Shown here piece after piece: positions 26,072-34,281 of a stretch of DNA of 64,000 nucleotides. The position numbers and the translations under genes are program-made. The notes beneath the pieces were generated by a model. The model was not told where the DNA came from and did no database searches. It saw only the letters and a list, made by a program, of their open reading frames with translations. Each line of letters starts with the position of its first letter. The stretch's first letter is position 1. Source of the DNA: Acinetobacter populi (GTDB lineage: Bacteria > Pseudomonadota > Gammaproteobacteria > Pseudomonadales > Moraxellaceae); contig NZ_NEXX01000005.1 in NCBI RefSeq assembly GCF_002174125.1, forward strand, positions 124,001 to 188,000, in the 5' to 3' direction.

Positions 26072-27142
26072 ATGAGTACTTTTAACCCTGACATGTTAAA
26101 AATCGCTCGTGACCTAAGAGGCATGAGTCAGACCGAACTCGTCCAAAATATGAAAAATATTACTCAAGCAGCTTTATCAAAGATTGAGAAAGGTGACTTA
26201 AAACCCTCCGAAGAAACTAAACAGCAACTTGCTAAAGCACTAAATTTTCCAGAACGTTTTTTTACTCTGCTTGATCACTTTAAAGTTTCTCCAATTAGCC
26301 TTCACGCATACAGAAAAAAAGCTACGACAACAGCTAAAGTTCTAAGCCAAATTAATGCTGAAATGACAATAAAAGCAGCTAACTTAGAAACACTAAATAT
26401 TTTTTCTCAATTAGATGAAAAATTACCATTACCTAGTTATCAAATTCATATAAATGTTAGCACTGCGAGCGAAGCTGCTCAAAACTTACGTAAGAAATGG
26501 GGTCTGGGATTAAATCCTATAGAGAATTTAACAGAAATAATTGAGCAGTCTGGTGTTTATATCTTTTATTGTGACTTTGCAGAAGATCATATTGATGGTG
26601 TATCTCTACAAACTCAGAATTGCCCTCCATGTATTTTCTTAAATAAAAATCAGCCTAATGACCGAATTCGCTTCACATTAGCCCATGAATTGGGGCATCT
26701 AGTACTTCATAAATTTGCACCATCTATAGATATGGAAGATGAAGCAAATGAATTTGCAGCCGAATTCTTAGTTCCTACCGAAGCAATCAAGGGACAACTA
26801 CGCACAACAAACTTAAAAACCTATGCGACAAATAAATTAGCTTGGAAAGTCTCTATGGCAGCTTTAATTGTTAAGGCTAAACATATAGGGGATATTAGTG
26901 ATCGTCAGTCAGCAACACTTTGGCGTCAAATGAGTATGTATGGGTATAGAAAAGTGGAACCATATCCACTTGAACGAGAATGCCCAAATCGATTTGCTCA
27001 ATTAATGTTTGAATTTTGCCAAAAAAACAAAGAACAAATTCTTAATGACTTACCATTAATGTTCAATCTATACCCTGAAGATTTTTGTCAGCTTTATAAA
27101 GCAGATATGGAAGCCTTGGAGAAAATAACGATGGTTTCTTAA
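26072..27142 (+). CDS. XRE-HTH fused to ImmA/IrrE-type zinc metallopeptidase
   Basis: About 356 residues. An XRE HTH is at residues 5-60 (MLKIARDLRGMSQTELVQNM, then QAALSKIEKGDLKPS). The ImmA/IrrE domain carries HELGH in RFTLAHELGHLVLH and a downstream Glu in EDEANEFAAEFLVP that completes zinc binding. A C-terminal tail of about 60 residues follows. GGAGG five bases before the ATG at 26072 fixes the start. ImmA/IrrE proteases cleave or inactivate repressors; some CBASS operons carry a separate HTH repressor and peptidase (CapH and CapP). Here both are in one chain, on the same strand and about 490 bases upstream of a CBASS operon, so a regulatory role there is plausible but inferred. Confidence 0.85.
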   Translation: MSTFNPDMLKIARDLRGMSQTELVQNMKNITQAALSKIEKGDLKPSEETKQQLAKALNFPERFFTLLDHFKVSPISLHAYRKKATTTAKVLSQINAEMTIKAANLETLNIFSQLDEKLPLPSYQIHINVSTASEAAQNLRKKWGLGLNPIENLTEIIEQSGVYIFYCDFAEDHIDGVSLQTQNCPPCIFLNKNQPNDRIRFTLAHELGHLVLHKFAPSIDMEDEANEFAAEFLVPTEAIKGQLRTTNLKTYATNKLAWKVSMAALIVKAKHIGDISDRQSATLWRQMSMYGYRKVEPYPLERECPNRFAQLMFEFCQKNKEQILNDLPLMFNLYPEDFCQLYKADMEALEKITMVS

Positions 27143-27149
27143 ATAATTT

Positions 27150-27169
27150 AGCCGACCCTAAGGTCGGCT
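27150..27169 (+). terminator. Hairpin after HTH–ImmA/IrrE gene
   Basis: A perfect 8-bp stem, AGCCGACC with GGTCGGCT, around a CTAA loop, 8 bases after the stop codon. No T-run follows, so it may be a partial terminator or part of the structured segment that begins right after it. Confidence 0.6.
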
Positions 27170-27175
27170 ACGAAA

Positions 27176-27288
27176 ACGTGAGAAAGGCAGATTTGGGCAT
27201 ATGCCCCTGCAATTCTGGACCAAAGACTATAGCAAAGCTAAAGGTCTTTCACGTTAGAGTCTCAAGATGTGGTGTCTTGATTCTAACG
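27176..27288 (+). ncRNA. Candidate structured RNA between the regulator and CBASS
   Basis: Several nested pairings occur within 113 bases. ACGTGA (27176-27181) pairs with TCACGT (27249-27254) and closes two hairpins: GCAG...GGGC-ATAT-GCCC-CTGC (27187-27210) and AAAGAC...AGC-AAA-GCT...GTCTTT (27222-27249). A further hairpin CGTTAGA...CAAGA / TCTTG...TCTAACG (27252-27288) follows and would compete with the closing stem. There is no ORF here. The density of complementary arms exceeds that of other gaps in this window. It could be a small RNA or a leader controlling the micro-ORF and CBASS. No known RNA family was recognised. Confidence 0.45.
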
Positions 27289-27322
27289 CAAAAGCCCTCC
27301 AAATAGCAATGTTCTCTCTAGT

Positions 27323-27368
27323 CTACTCCTTTATTGCACTCACTTTACCGTGCCCAATAAAGGAGTAG
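27323..27368 (+). promoter_or_regulatory. 14-bp hairpin masking the ribosome-binding site of a micro-ORF
   Basis: A perfect 14-bp stem, CTACTCCTTTATTG (27323-27336) with CAATAAAGGAGTAG (27355-27368), and an 18-base loop. The 3' arm contains the strong Shine-Dalgarno AAGGAG, 8 bases before the ATG at 27373, so the folded RNA hides it. This suggests translational control, possibly opened by upstream pairing. Confidence 0.6.
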
Positions 27369-27372
27369 ATCT

Positions 27373-27501
27373 ATGTCTACAAATACTTATGGTATTGAAT
27401 ACGCCTATACATGATTCATTATTCGAAATGGAAAACGTATTTATCATCCTAAAGGTGGTCTTTATAAATTTCCAAAACGTTTAGAAAAGACTGGTTCTTA
27501 G
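27373..27501 (+). pseudogene. Micro-ORF (42 codons) with in-frame TGA
   Basis: ATG at 27373 with AAGGAG reads MSTNTYGIEYAYT, a TGA at 27412-27414, then FIIRNGKRIYHPKGGLYKFP, ending KRLEKTGS and TAG at 27501. A single base change (TGA to TGG) would give one continuous basic 42-aa protein with an aromatic, Lys-rich end, suggesting recent loss. No selenocysteine insertion element is visible just after the TGA. Function unknown. It lies between the structured segment and the CD-NTase gene. Confidence 0.45.
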
Positions 27502-27563
27502 AATTCATGGGATTTCTCTAAAGCTCCCCTCCATTCAAGAGTCTTTTATAACGTATAAGTAAT

Positions 27564-27625
27564 TGTTCTCTACCTAGTTTTTCAAGAAAGGCCAGGTATT
27601 TTATTGACATATTTTTTAGAGAACA
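27564..27625 (+). promoter_or_regulatory. Hairpin over the CD-NTase start region
   Basis: Arms TGTTCTCTA (27564-27572) and TAGAGAACA (27617-27625) are perfect complements. An inner TACCT/AGGTA pair extends the structure. The 3' arm holds the only Shine-Dalgarno-like sequence (AGAGA) of the CD-NTase gene, whose ATG is at 27629. Folding would limit synthesis of the alarm enzyme. Confidence 0.45.
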
Positions 27626-27628
27626 CAT

Positions 27629-28663
27629 ATGAGTCTTCAAAGCAAATTTAATACGTTTAATCAAAAAATCCAACTTACACGTCAAGACGATGCGTATAAG
27701 GAGGCACGAGAGAAAGATGACAGTATTACTAGTGTAATCAAAACAAAATTTAAGGAAAAAGGCTATCCTGTTATTGATGATTTTGTTCAAGGTTCATTAG
27801 CTACTTTCACCGCTATAAAGGAAAAATATAAAGATTTTGATATTGATCGTGCAATTGTCATTGATCATAATCAGGCACCCACAGATCCTGTAGAAGCAAA
27901 AAAGGTAGTTCTTGATATTCTAGAGAACCGAGGCTTCCGCAATGCAAAAATCAAAAAACCTTGTGTTACTGCGGATTACCAATCTCAAGATTTACATATC
28001 GACATCCCTATTTACAGAAAAACTTCTTGGGGAAGTTATCAATTAGCAGTGGGGAAAAAAGATTCAAATGCTGAAAATAAGGTGTGGTCTGACTCAGCTC
28101 CGAGAGAGTTAATCAATTGGGTAAATGATTCATCAGCTTTTGGAGAATATGCAACCCAAAAGCTATATCAATTCCGTAGATTGGTTAGATATCTAAAACG
28201 ATGGAGAAATCTTAAGTTTAGCCACGATGTAAACCGAAAGATTTACTCAATCGGCTTGACCATCATGATTAAACAGCACTTTACACCTAGTATTGATTCA
28301 GAAGGTTGTCCAAATGACTTAATTGCCTTGAAAAATACTGTAAATTCCATTTTAAATTGGTCTGGATATTTTATTACTTATCCAGATGACCAATGGAAAG
28401 TTCAAGTTAGTCTTCCAGTTTCGCCATATCGGGACATCTTTCATGGGAGTAGTTTGAATACTGGTACAAGATTTAGAAATAGACTCTCTAATCTAAACTC
28501 ATCACTTCAAACAGTTATTGATGAAACTGATGAATCTAAACAATGTTCGCTCCTTATTGGTCTATTCGGTGATGATTTCCCAGAGGGCACAAATAATGCT
28601 TCTGCTACACGTAAGGCAGTATTTGCAACTTCTGGAGCTGTAGGGACATCTCAAGGCGCATGA
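27629..28663 (+). CDS. CBASS cyclic-oligonucleotide synthase (CD-NTase)
   Basis: 344 residues. The polymerase-beta-like active site shows Gly55-Ser56 (FVQGSLATFTAI), Asp71-x-Asp73 (DFDIDRAIVI) and the third acid Asp125 (LHIDIPIY). This is the GS...DxD...D pattern of CD-NTases, and an OAS-like helical half follows (LYQFRRLVRYLKRWRN). On phage infection such enzymes make a cyclic di- or trinucleotide that switches on the effector. The clade and product cannot be told from sequence alone. The C-terminus ends VGTSQGA, consistent with an exposed tail that Cap2 could conjugate. It is the first gene of the operon, and Cap2 starts four bases before its stop. Confidence 0.92.
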   Translation: MSLQSKFNTFNQKIQLTRQDDAYKEAREKDDSITSVIKTKFKEKGYPVIDDFVQGSLATFTAIKEKYKDFDIDRAIVIDHNQAPTDPVEAKKVVLDILENRGFRNAKIKKPCVTADYQSQDLHIDIPIYRKTSWGSYQLAVGKKDSNAENKVWSDSAPRELINWVNDSSAFGEYATQKLYQFRRLVRYLKRWRNLKFSHDVNRKIYSIGLTIMIKQHFTPSIDSEGCPNDLIALKNTVNSILNWSGYFITYPDDQWKVQVSLPVSPYRDIFHGSSLNTGTRFRNRLSNLNSSLQTVIDETDESKQCSLLIGLFGDDFPEGTNNASATRKAVFATSGAVGTSQGA

Positions 28664-30393
28664 ACTATCAACCTATTATTCAACACTTAACTACTTGCGG
28701 ATACGCTGTATCCGCAATAGAGTTTTGTTTATTGCCAGCCATTAAAGTTGAATGTGAAATTTCAGGTTATGAAGTCTCCCTCATTCACATTAAAGTTGAT
28801 GAACTCAAAGAAATACCGTCTTTTGTTCTCGAAAAGCCCGAAGCATTTCCACGATTGGCACATACCCTCTCATTCGATAAATGGGGGGTTGCTTCTATTT
28901 GTGTAAATGTTCCTGATTCTGTTTCTATCAATTACGAAGTACCTGAACTCGCATTTGAGGAATCATTAAACCGACATATAACACTATTAAATCAATGCCT
29001 ATCTGATCAAGAGTGGAATGAAAAAGAATTATTACGTGAGTTTTTAGCAGGATGGTATCAAATTCGAGAGCAGGAATACGCCAATTTTCTTTGCCTATCC
29101 GATGCTGGTAATTTTGAGCTGATAGATGTCTTTCCACCTAAAAAGAAAAATGATAAATATGGCCTAGACTCTTATCATTTTGGAGTCCCAAAAGATTATA
29201 ACCAGAATTCAAATTACTCTTTAATCAATAATCAAATCAAAGGGCGAGGTATTCCAACAGGTATAGGTTGTATAGTTCCTCTTCAAAGTTTGATTCCTGC
29301 CCCATGGAGAAAGAGTGATTTAAGTGATTGGTATATAAAAATATTAGATTTCATTGACCCATCAATACGTGACAAACTCACTCATACTTTTGGCCAATCT
29401 AGAGATCATTCTTTCTGGATTATTTTTAATGCTGTAACCGATTCAGGAAAAACATGGTTTGGTCTGCACTTCGTACTCAAAAAAGACATTAAAGGTAAAA
29501 AGAATTTTCCGCTAAATACCAAAAATTTAGAGTTTTGGGATATTAAAGCGATGGATATTCGCCTGTTTAATAAAGAACGAATTATTCCTCGTAGCGGTGC
29601 AGATATATCACTACAAAATAAGAAAGTTTTACTTGTAGGATGTGGTAGCGTTGGGAGCCAGATTGCAAATCAACTCGCTTCAACGGGTATTGGCCATTTA
29701 ACGCTTGTTGATCCTGATTCACTCTCACTTGATAATTTATATCGACATAGTTTACCAACAAGCTATGTAAATTGGCCGAAAATCTTTGGCTTAATAATAG
29801 AATTACAAAATAAATATCCATGGCTTGATACAGATCAAAAATTCTGTGGATTATTAAATTTAAGAGATGAGAGTCTCCTCAATAGTTTTGATCTCGTCAT
29901 TATTGCAGTTGGCTCACCTAGCCAAGAACGTATTTTTCATGATTTCTGCATCAAAAATGAAATTGAAACAGCAGTAATTAATACATGGGTTGAAGGATAT
30001 GGTATCGGTGGACATGCAACCCTAGATATTCCTGACAGTTTAGGGTGTTTGAGATGTGCATATGTAAATTCTTTAGACTTTTCCAGAGGTCTGGTATCTA
30101 ACCTTAACTTCTTAAAATCAGATCAAAGCTTAACAAAAAATATGGCTGGCTGTGGTAATGCTTTTCTACCCTATAGTAATCTAACAGCAATCCAAACTGC
30201 TCTAATTGCATCTGGCTTAGCCTCTAAGTTCTTATTAGGCGAAATCACCCAATCATCTAAAGTGAGTTGGAAAGGAAGCCCTACAGATGTTATCAACAAT
30301 GGCTTCGAACTCACTGATCGTTATCAAGCATTCACAAAACCACTTGAAGTATTACCTCTTTTAAATTCAGGATGTGATATTTGTAATGGATGA
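28660..30393 (+). CDS. cap2: CBASS Cap2, E2–E1 fusion conjugation enzyme (ThiF family)
   Basis: 577 residues. The N-terminal E2-like domain has a candidate catalytic Cys81 (WGVASICVNVPDS). The E1/ThiF adenylation domain starts at about residue 320: VLLVGCGSVGSQIANQLA is the ATP-binding GxGxxG, followed by LVDPDSLSLDNLYRH. Candidate E1 catalytic Cys498 is in NMAGCGNAF. Paired cysteines (GCLRC at 463/466 and CDIC at 572/575) look like a zinc site. Cap2 primes the CD-NTase by linking its C-terminus to cell targets in a ubiquitin-like reaction. ATGA-type overlap with the CD-NTase gene shows coupling. Residue roles are by analogy. Confidence 0.92.
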   Translation: MNYQPIIQHLTTCGYAVSAIEFCLLPAIKVECEISGYEVSLIHIKVDELKEIPSFVLEKPEAFPRLAHTLSFDKWGVASICVNVPDSVSINYEVPELAFEESLNRHITLLNQCLSDQEWNEKELLREFLAGWYQIREQEYANFLCLSDAGNFELIDVFPPKKKNDKYGLDSYHFGVPKDYNQNSNYSLINNQIKGRGIPTGIGCIVPLQSLIPAPWRKSDLSDWYIKILDFIDPSIRDKLTHTFGQSRDHSFWIIFNAVTDSGKTWFGLHFVLKKDIKGKKNFPLNTKNLEFWDIKAMDIRLFNKERIIPRSGADISLQNKKVLLVGCGSVGSQIANQLASTGIGHLTLVDPDSLSLDNLYRHSLPTSYVNWPKIFGLIIELQNKYPWLDTDQKFCGLLNLRDESLLNSFDLVIIAVGSPSQERIFHDFCIKNEIETAVINTWVEGYGIGGHATLDIPDSLGCLRCAYVNSLDFSRGLVSNLNFLKSDQSLTKNMAGCGNAFLPYSNLTAIQTALIASGLASKFLLGEITQSSKVSWKGSPTDVINNGFELTDRYQAFTKPLEVLPLLNSGCDICNG

Positions 30394-30865
30394 TGAATAT
30401 TTTCACTTTTCTTTCAATGATTTAGATTTATCTATTTCGAAATCAGTCTATGATCTATGGCTCAAATTTCGTCAAATGAATCATAATGATAAGGAAGCTT
30501 GTGGAATACTAATTGGTACTAAAGATTTTGCTAGTAATCATTACTGCATTGAGAGTGTAACTGTACCAATGTCTAAGGACATTAGAACAAAATATAGCTT
30601 CACAATGAAAGATCCGAGACATCAACAAATAGTTGATAAAGCATATTTGGACTCCAATGGAACCTCAATTTATTTAGGAACTTGGCATAGCCATCCTCAA
30701 GCTATTCCAATTCCATCACATATAGATTATGAAGATTGGCAAAGATGTTTGAAACGTAATCCTGATAGAAATTTATTTTTTATCATCATTGGATTAGAGC
30801 AAATAAAAATTGCCATACACATGAATGATAAATTTATTGATCGTTCTCTGCTTATTGAAAATTAG
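30386..30865 (+). CDS. cap3: CBASS Cap3, JAMM/MPN isopeptidase
   Basis: 159 residues from the ATG at 30386, which overlaps the Cap2 stop (ATGGATGA). The JAMM zinc site is complete: Glu in KEACGILIG, then the HxH...S..D motif in GTWHSHPQAIPIPSHIDYED. This family removes Cap2-made conjugates from the CD-NTase and so damps signalling. An upstream GTG at 30374 is possible but less likely. Together with Cap2 it makes this a type II CBASS operon. Confidence 0.92.
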   Translation: MDDEYFHFSFNDLDLSISKSVYDLWLKFRQMNHNDKEACGILIGTKDFASNHYCIESVTVPMSKDIRTKYSFTMKDPRHQQIVDKAYLDSNGTSIYLGTWHSHPQAIPIPSHIDYEDWQRCLKRNPDRNLFFIIIGLEQIKIAIHMNDKFIDRSLLIEN

Positions 30866-30875
30866 GATATTTAAT

Positions 30876-32471
30876 ATGACCTCTGTAGATACAAAAATTT
30901 TTAATCAGGCAATGGATATACCATTTGAGGAATTAGAAAAAGTCCTATCATATATTTCTGATATTAAAAAGTTTATTACATGGAATAAAATTGGATTACT
31001 TAGCGATGAGAGCAGAAAAAATCTCATTATTCTCCTATTTAAAGATACTTTTCTTTGCGGAACGCTTCGCCTAAATCTAGATATAAAAGAATATGGGAAA
31101 TGTATAGATACTATAAACGAAACTAATCAACCAATTGATTTACGTTTTTGGCAAGGTAATACTTTAAGCAAAGAAGATATCGAAAATATAGAAAGTTTAA
31201 AAACTATTTGGGATGCGTGTGATGCAATATCAACACATCTCAATAATAGTCAACAAGTGCTTGATTTCCTTACATCCTATTTTAGCCATACGAATAAGCT
31301 TGGTCGAGGGAAAGACTTTAACAAAGCTACGAAAGATAAAGTATGGAGTGATAGTCATGGTCGATGCATGTTTCTCGGTTGTGGTGAACCATTACAGTAT
31401 GATTTCTTAACGGGAAACGGAGGAAATTTCTCTTATTTAGCACATAACGTTGCATCTGCTGAAGGTGGTGAACGAGGCATACCATATCTATCCGAAGCAC
31501 TCTCCAATGAACCAAACAATGTTTTACTACTCTGCGATAAACACCATCGCCTGATTGACAAAGTTGCAGCAGCAGATTACCCAGCTACAACTCTGGCACT
31601 AATGAGAAAGGAATTCTGTGATCTAACAGAAAGCCTTCTGAATGGACTTTCTTTTGAAGCAGTTCCTGTATATACAATACTATGGCCTGTAAATGGACAG
31701 TTTGTTTCTAATCCACAATTAAAAGATATCGCATCCAGTCTATCGTTACTCAAAGCAAGAATTAAAGGTCAAGAGCGTTGTTTAACCGATAGCAACACAC
31801 CCTATAGAAAAAAACCTGAAAAATTTAATGAAGATTTAATTGAACTCATCCAAGAGGAAGCTGATCAAATCCTTCAAGGAACTAAACGAGAAGGTCATAA
31901 AGCTGCACTCTTTGCATTCGGACCTATGCCAGCTCTAATAGGCTTAGGAAGTCTATTAGGCAATAAAAATGAGTTTACCCCTATGCTACGCTATCGAGAT
32001 AGCAGTAGTTGGTTATGGCCACATGAAAATGTAATTGATTCATTTTATAAAATTGAAGGTCTTGGTTCTCTTACCCAAGGTGAAGATATAGTAATTTGTA
32101 TCAACTTCACAGCAATAGCTGAACCAATCAAGAAACAGGCTGAGCAACTTAATAAAACTATAGGAGCTAGTATTATAGAAATAACAGCATTACCAGAATA
32201 TTTAGGTAATGGAGCTATTCCTAATCCTGAAAGTGGAAAAAAATTCTGTGCCCGTTTACAACAATTATTACATGATTTAAAAGATAAGTACGGTGCTAAA
32301 AGAGTTCACTTATTAGTATGTGCTTCAAATGCAGCCTGTGTTTTCATAGGACAAGCTATAGATTTACATCATCCAGAAATCATTGCTTATGATTTTGCTA
32401 AAGAGACTATGGTGGCACGCTTGGTCATTAAGAATAATGGGAAAACCAACGTACTTGGACTCCCGTCTTAG
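30876..32471 (+). CDS. cap5: CBASS effector: HNH nuclease–SAVED protein with N-terminal extension
   Basis: 531 residues from the ATG at 30876 (AGGAT just upstream; the stop of cap3 is 11 bases before). The HNH nuclease spans about residues 158-225: HGRCMFLGCGEPL with a zinc Cys pair, LAHNVASAEGGERG, NNVLLLCDKHHRLID. The SAVED ligand-sensing domain follows from about 330 (KREGHKAALFAFGPMPALI ... VHLLVCASNAACVFIGQAID). In Cap5-type effectors, cyclic nucleotide binding by SAVED turns on DNA degradation. This protein has about 155 residues before the HNH that are not part of the usual Cap5 layout; I do not recognise them. Last gene of the operon. Confidence 0.88.
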   Translation: MTSVDTKIFNQAMDIPFEELEKVLSYISDIKKFITWNKIGLLSDESRKNLIILLFKDTFLCGTLRLNLDIKEYGKCIDTINETNQPIDLRFWQGNTLSKEDIENIESLKTIWDACDAISTHLNNSQQVLDFLTSYFSHTNKLGRGKDFNKATKDKVWSDSHGRCMFLGCGEPLQYDFLTGNGGNFSYLAHNVASAEGGERGIPYLSEALSNEPNNVLLLCDKHHRLIDKVAAADYPATTLALMRKEFCDLTESLLNGLSFEAVPVYTILWPVNGQFVSNPQLKDIASSLSLLKARIKGQERCLTDSNTPYRKKPEKFNEDLIELIQEEADQILQGTKREGHKAALFAFGPMPALIGLGSLLGNKNEFTPMLRYRDSSSWLWPHENVIDSFYKIEGLGSLTQGEDIVICINFTAIAEPIKKQAEQLNKTIGASIIEITALPEYLGNGAIPNPESGKKFCARLQQLLHDLKDKYGAKRVHLLVCASNAACVFIGQAIDLHHPEIIAYDFAKETMVARLVIKNNGKTNVLGLPS

Positions 32472-32621
32472 CTTTCCTACAAATATTTTTACTCAATGAA
32501 ATTAACTAATGCTCTACTAAGGTTATAAATTATGGGAATCACGGTACAATAAATTTTTGAGATGATTCAACGTAAGCATCCGCTGAATCCCACTTAAACT
32601 CAAGTAGGGTTCAGCAGATGC

Positions 32622-33819
32622 TTACTTTGCTGTAGGCGAACTCGGTGGTACTTTGAGATGATGTTCCTTCAGCCACTCATACAGTTGCTGCATGATCGGC
32701 TCACTGTCCTGTTGCCTTCGCTGTCGTCGTTGTTCTGCTGTACAGTCTGGAATTCCTCTTAATGGCGTTGTTTTTGAACTGTGCCTTATAACCACTGTAA
32801 TCATCACAGACCAATTGACCTTGCCAGCCTTTAAGGAAATCTTGAGGATGTTGTCCTGTCTTGCGCTGCTTTAGTCGCAGCTCAGGTTGAAAGTCATACA
32901 CAACTGCCTGAACCGAATTGTACTGTGTGGTGGCATATGCCCAGACATAACCTTTCTTGGGTTTCTTCTCACCAATTTGCATCACCGTCACTGGCGTTTC
33001 ATCTGCATGAATGACATGTTGCTGTAATACAATCTGTTTCAGTGCTTGGGCTAAAGGTTCTAATTGCACACCACACTGACCAATCTGAGAAGCATCGCTT
33101 CGTAAGGGAGAGAGTTGAGCGAGCAAGATCAACCCCGACACGCTGATAGATTAGACGCTGACGGTATAATGGCAAATGATCCGCTATTTAGAAACCATTA
33201 CATGACTTAGTAGCTCAGGGCTCGCAATGCCTTTATCAATGACATAAGCAGGCATCGGTTCCTGCTTGATGGTGTCACACTGATTACACACCCATTTGCC
33301 TCTCACATGTTGCTCTTTCATAAACTGTGCGGGTTTAAAGGTCAGTTTCTCACTGACATCTTCACCGATACGACGTAGTTGGCAACCACAAGTGCATACT
33401 ATTGAGGTGGGTTCATGCTCTATACGAATGGTAGGTAGATGATCTGGCAGCGGTCGACGTTTTGGTTTATTGACTGTAGGCTTGTGTGTTGATGCATCGG
33501 ATTTATCTGCATTTCGTTGCTCCAGTTCCAGATCAACTGCTGCAATATCTTCCTCAACCGCTTCATCTAATAAACTAATTTGTTTGGCAGTTAAATGCTC
33601 ATTCTTCTGGGCGAATTTATGTCGCTTAAATAAATCAATCTCATGTTTATATTGTTGGTTTAAAGCATCGAGGTATTTATTTTCTTGTTCAAGTATCTGA
33701 TTAGATGATTCAAGATGCCGTTTATCTTCTGTGAGTTGCTAATGCTGCATTGCCAATTGTCTGGTGAATTCCAGCAATTGTTCATGGGTCAGTTGGCTTA
33801 AATTAGGCAGTGTATTCAT
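32622..33819 (-). pseudogene. tnpC: IS66 transposase TnpC relic
   Basis: Translation from the ATG at 33819 gives MNTLPNLSQLTHEQLLEFTR, the IS66 leucine-rich start, then stops after AMQH. The same frames go on with CGCQLRRIGEDVSEKL, GKWVCNQCDTIKQEPMPAY, QHVIHADETPVTVM (the D of the DDE centre) and GQLVCDDYSGYKA (second D). Several stops and frameshifts interrupt it, and the terminal part is missing. No active protein is possible. Confidence 0.85.
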
Positions 33820-33893
33820 GACCACAGTATGCCTGAGATCAGGTTATAGATGGTATAGGCAGTTTGGAGGATGGTGGAATTCAGTTGCTTCGT

Positions 33894-34228
33894 TTAGAGG
33901 GTGTCGACCACCTGCTGTCGTCCGATCCGCTGCCAAGGTAAACCCTGAATCAGTGCTTGTAATTCTCCGAGCTGATGCCTATCGTATCACCCTGATGGAT
34001 GTGCGCCCAGTGAAGTTTACCCTGTTCCAGCCGCCGGGCACATAGCCAGATACCCAATCTATCATGTACCAGTACTTTCATACGATGGCCACGTTTATTA
34101 CAGAACAGATAAGCACAATGCGGTTTGATGTAACCAAAGGCTCTCAGCACCTGAGCCATGGTCGTATCCATACCTGCACGCATATCCATCGGCTGGGTAG
34201 CGAGCCAAATTTCATCGATACGGATCAT
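33894..34228 (-). pseudogene. tnpB: IS66 TnpB (Orf2) relic
   Basis: From 34228 the frame reads MIRIDEIWLATQPMDMRAGM, then FGYIKPHCAYLFCNKRGHRM and LVHDRLGIWLCARRLEQGK, the standard IS66 Orf2. A frameshift near 33975 diverts it to a stop at 33950. The correct ending (GELQALIQGLPWQRIGRQQV, then VDTL and stop at 33894) is still visible in the neighbouring frame. Confidence 0.85.
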
Positions 34229-34281
34229 ATGGCAAGTGCCTTGAGTAATTTTGCAAGCGCAGACAATTCAGATGCTTACCA

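Noticed and set aside
27412..27414. TGA in the micro-ORF read as selenocysteine
   Set aside because: No stem-loop of the bacterial SECIS type is visible right after the codon, and the peptide has no redox motif around it. A simple nonsense change is more likely.
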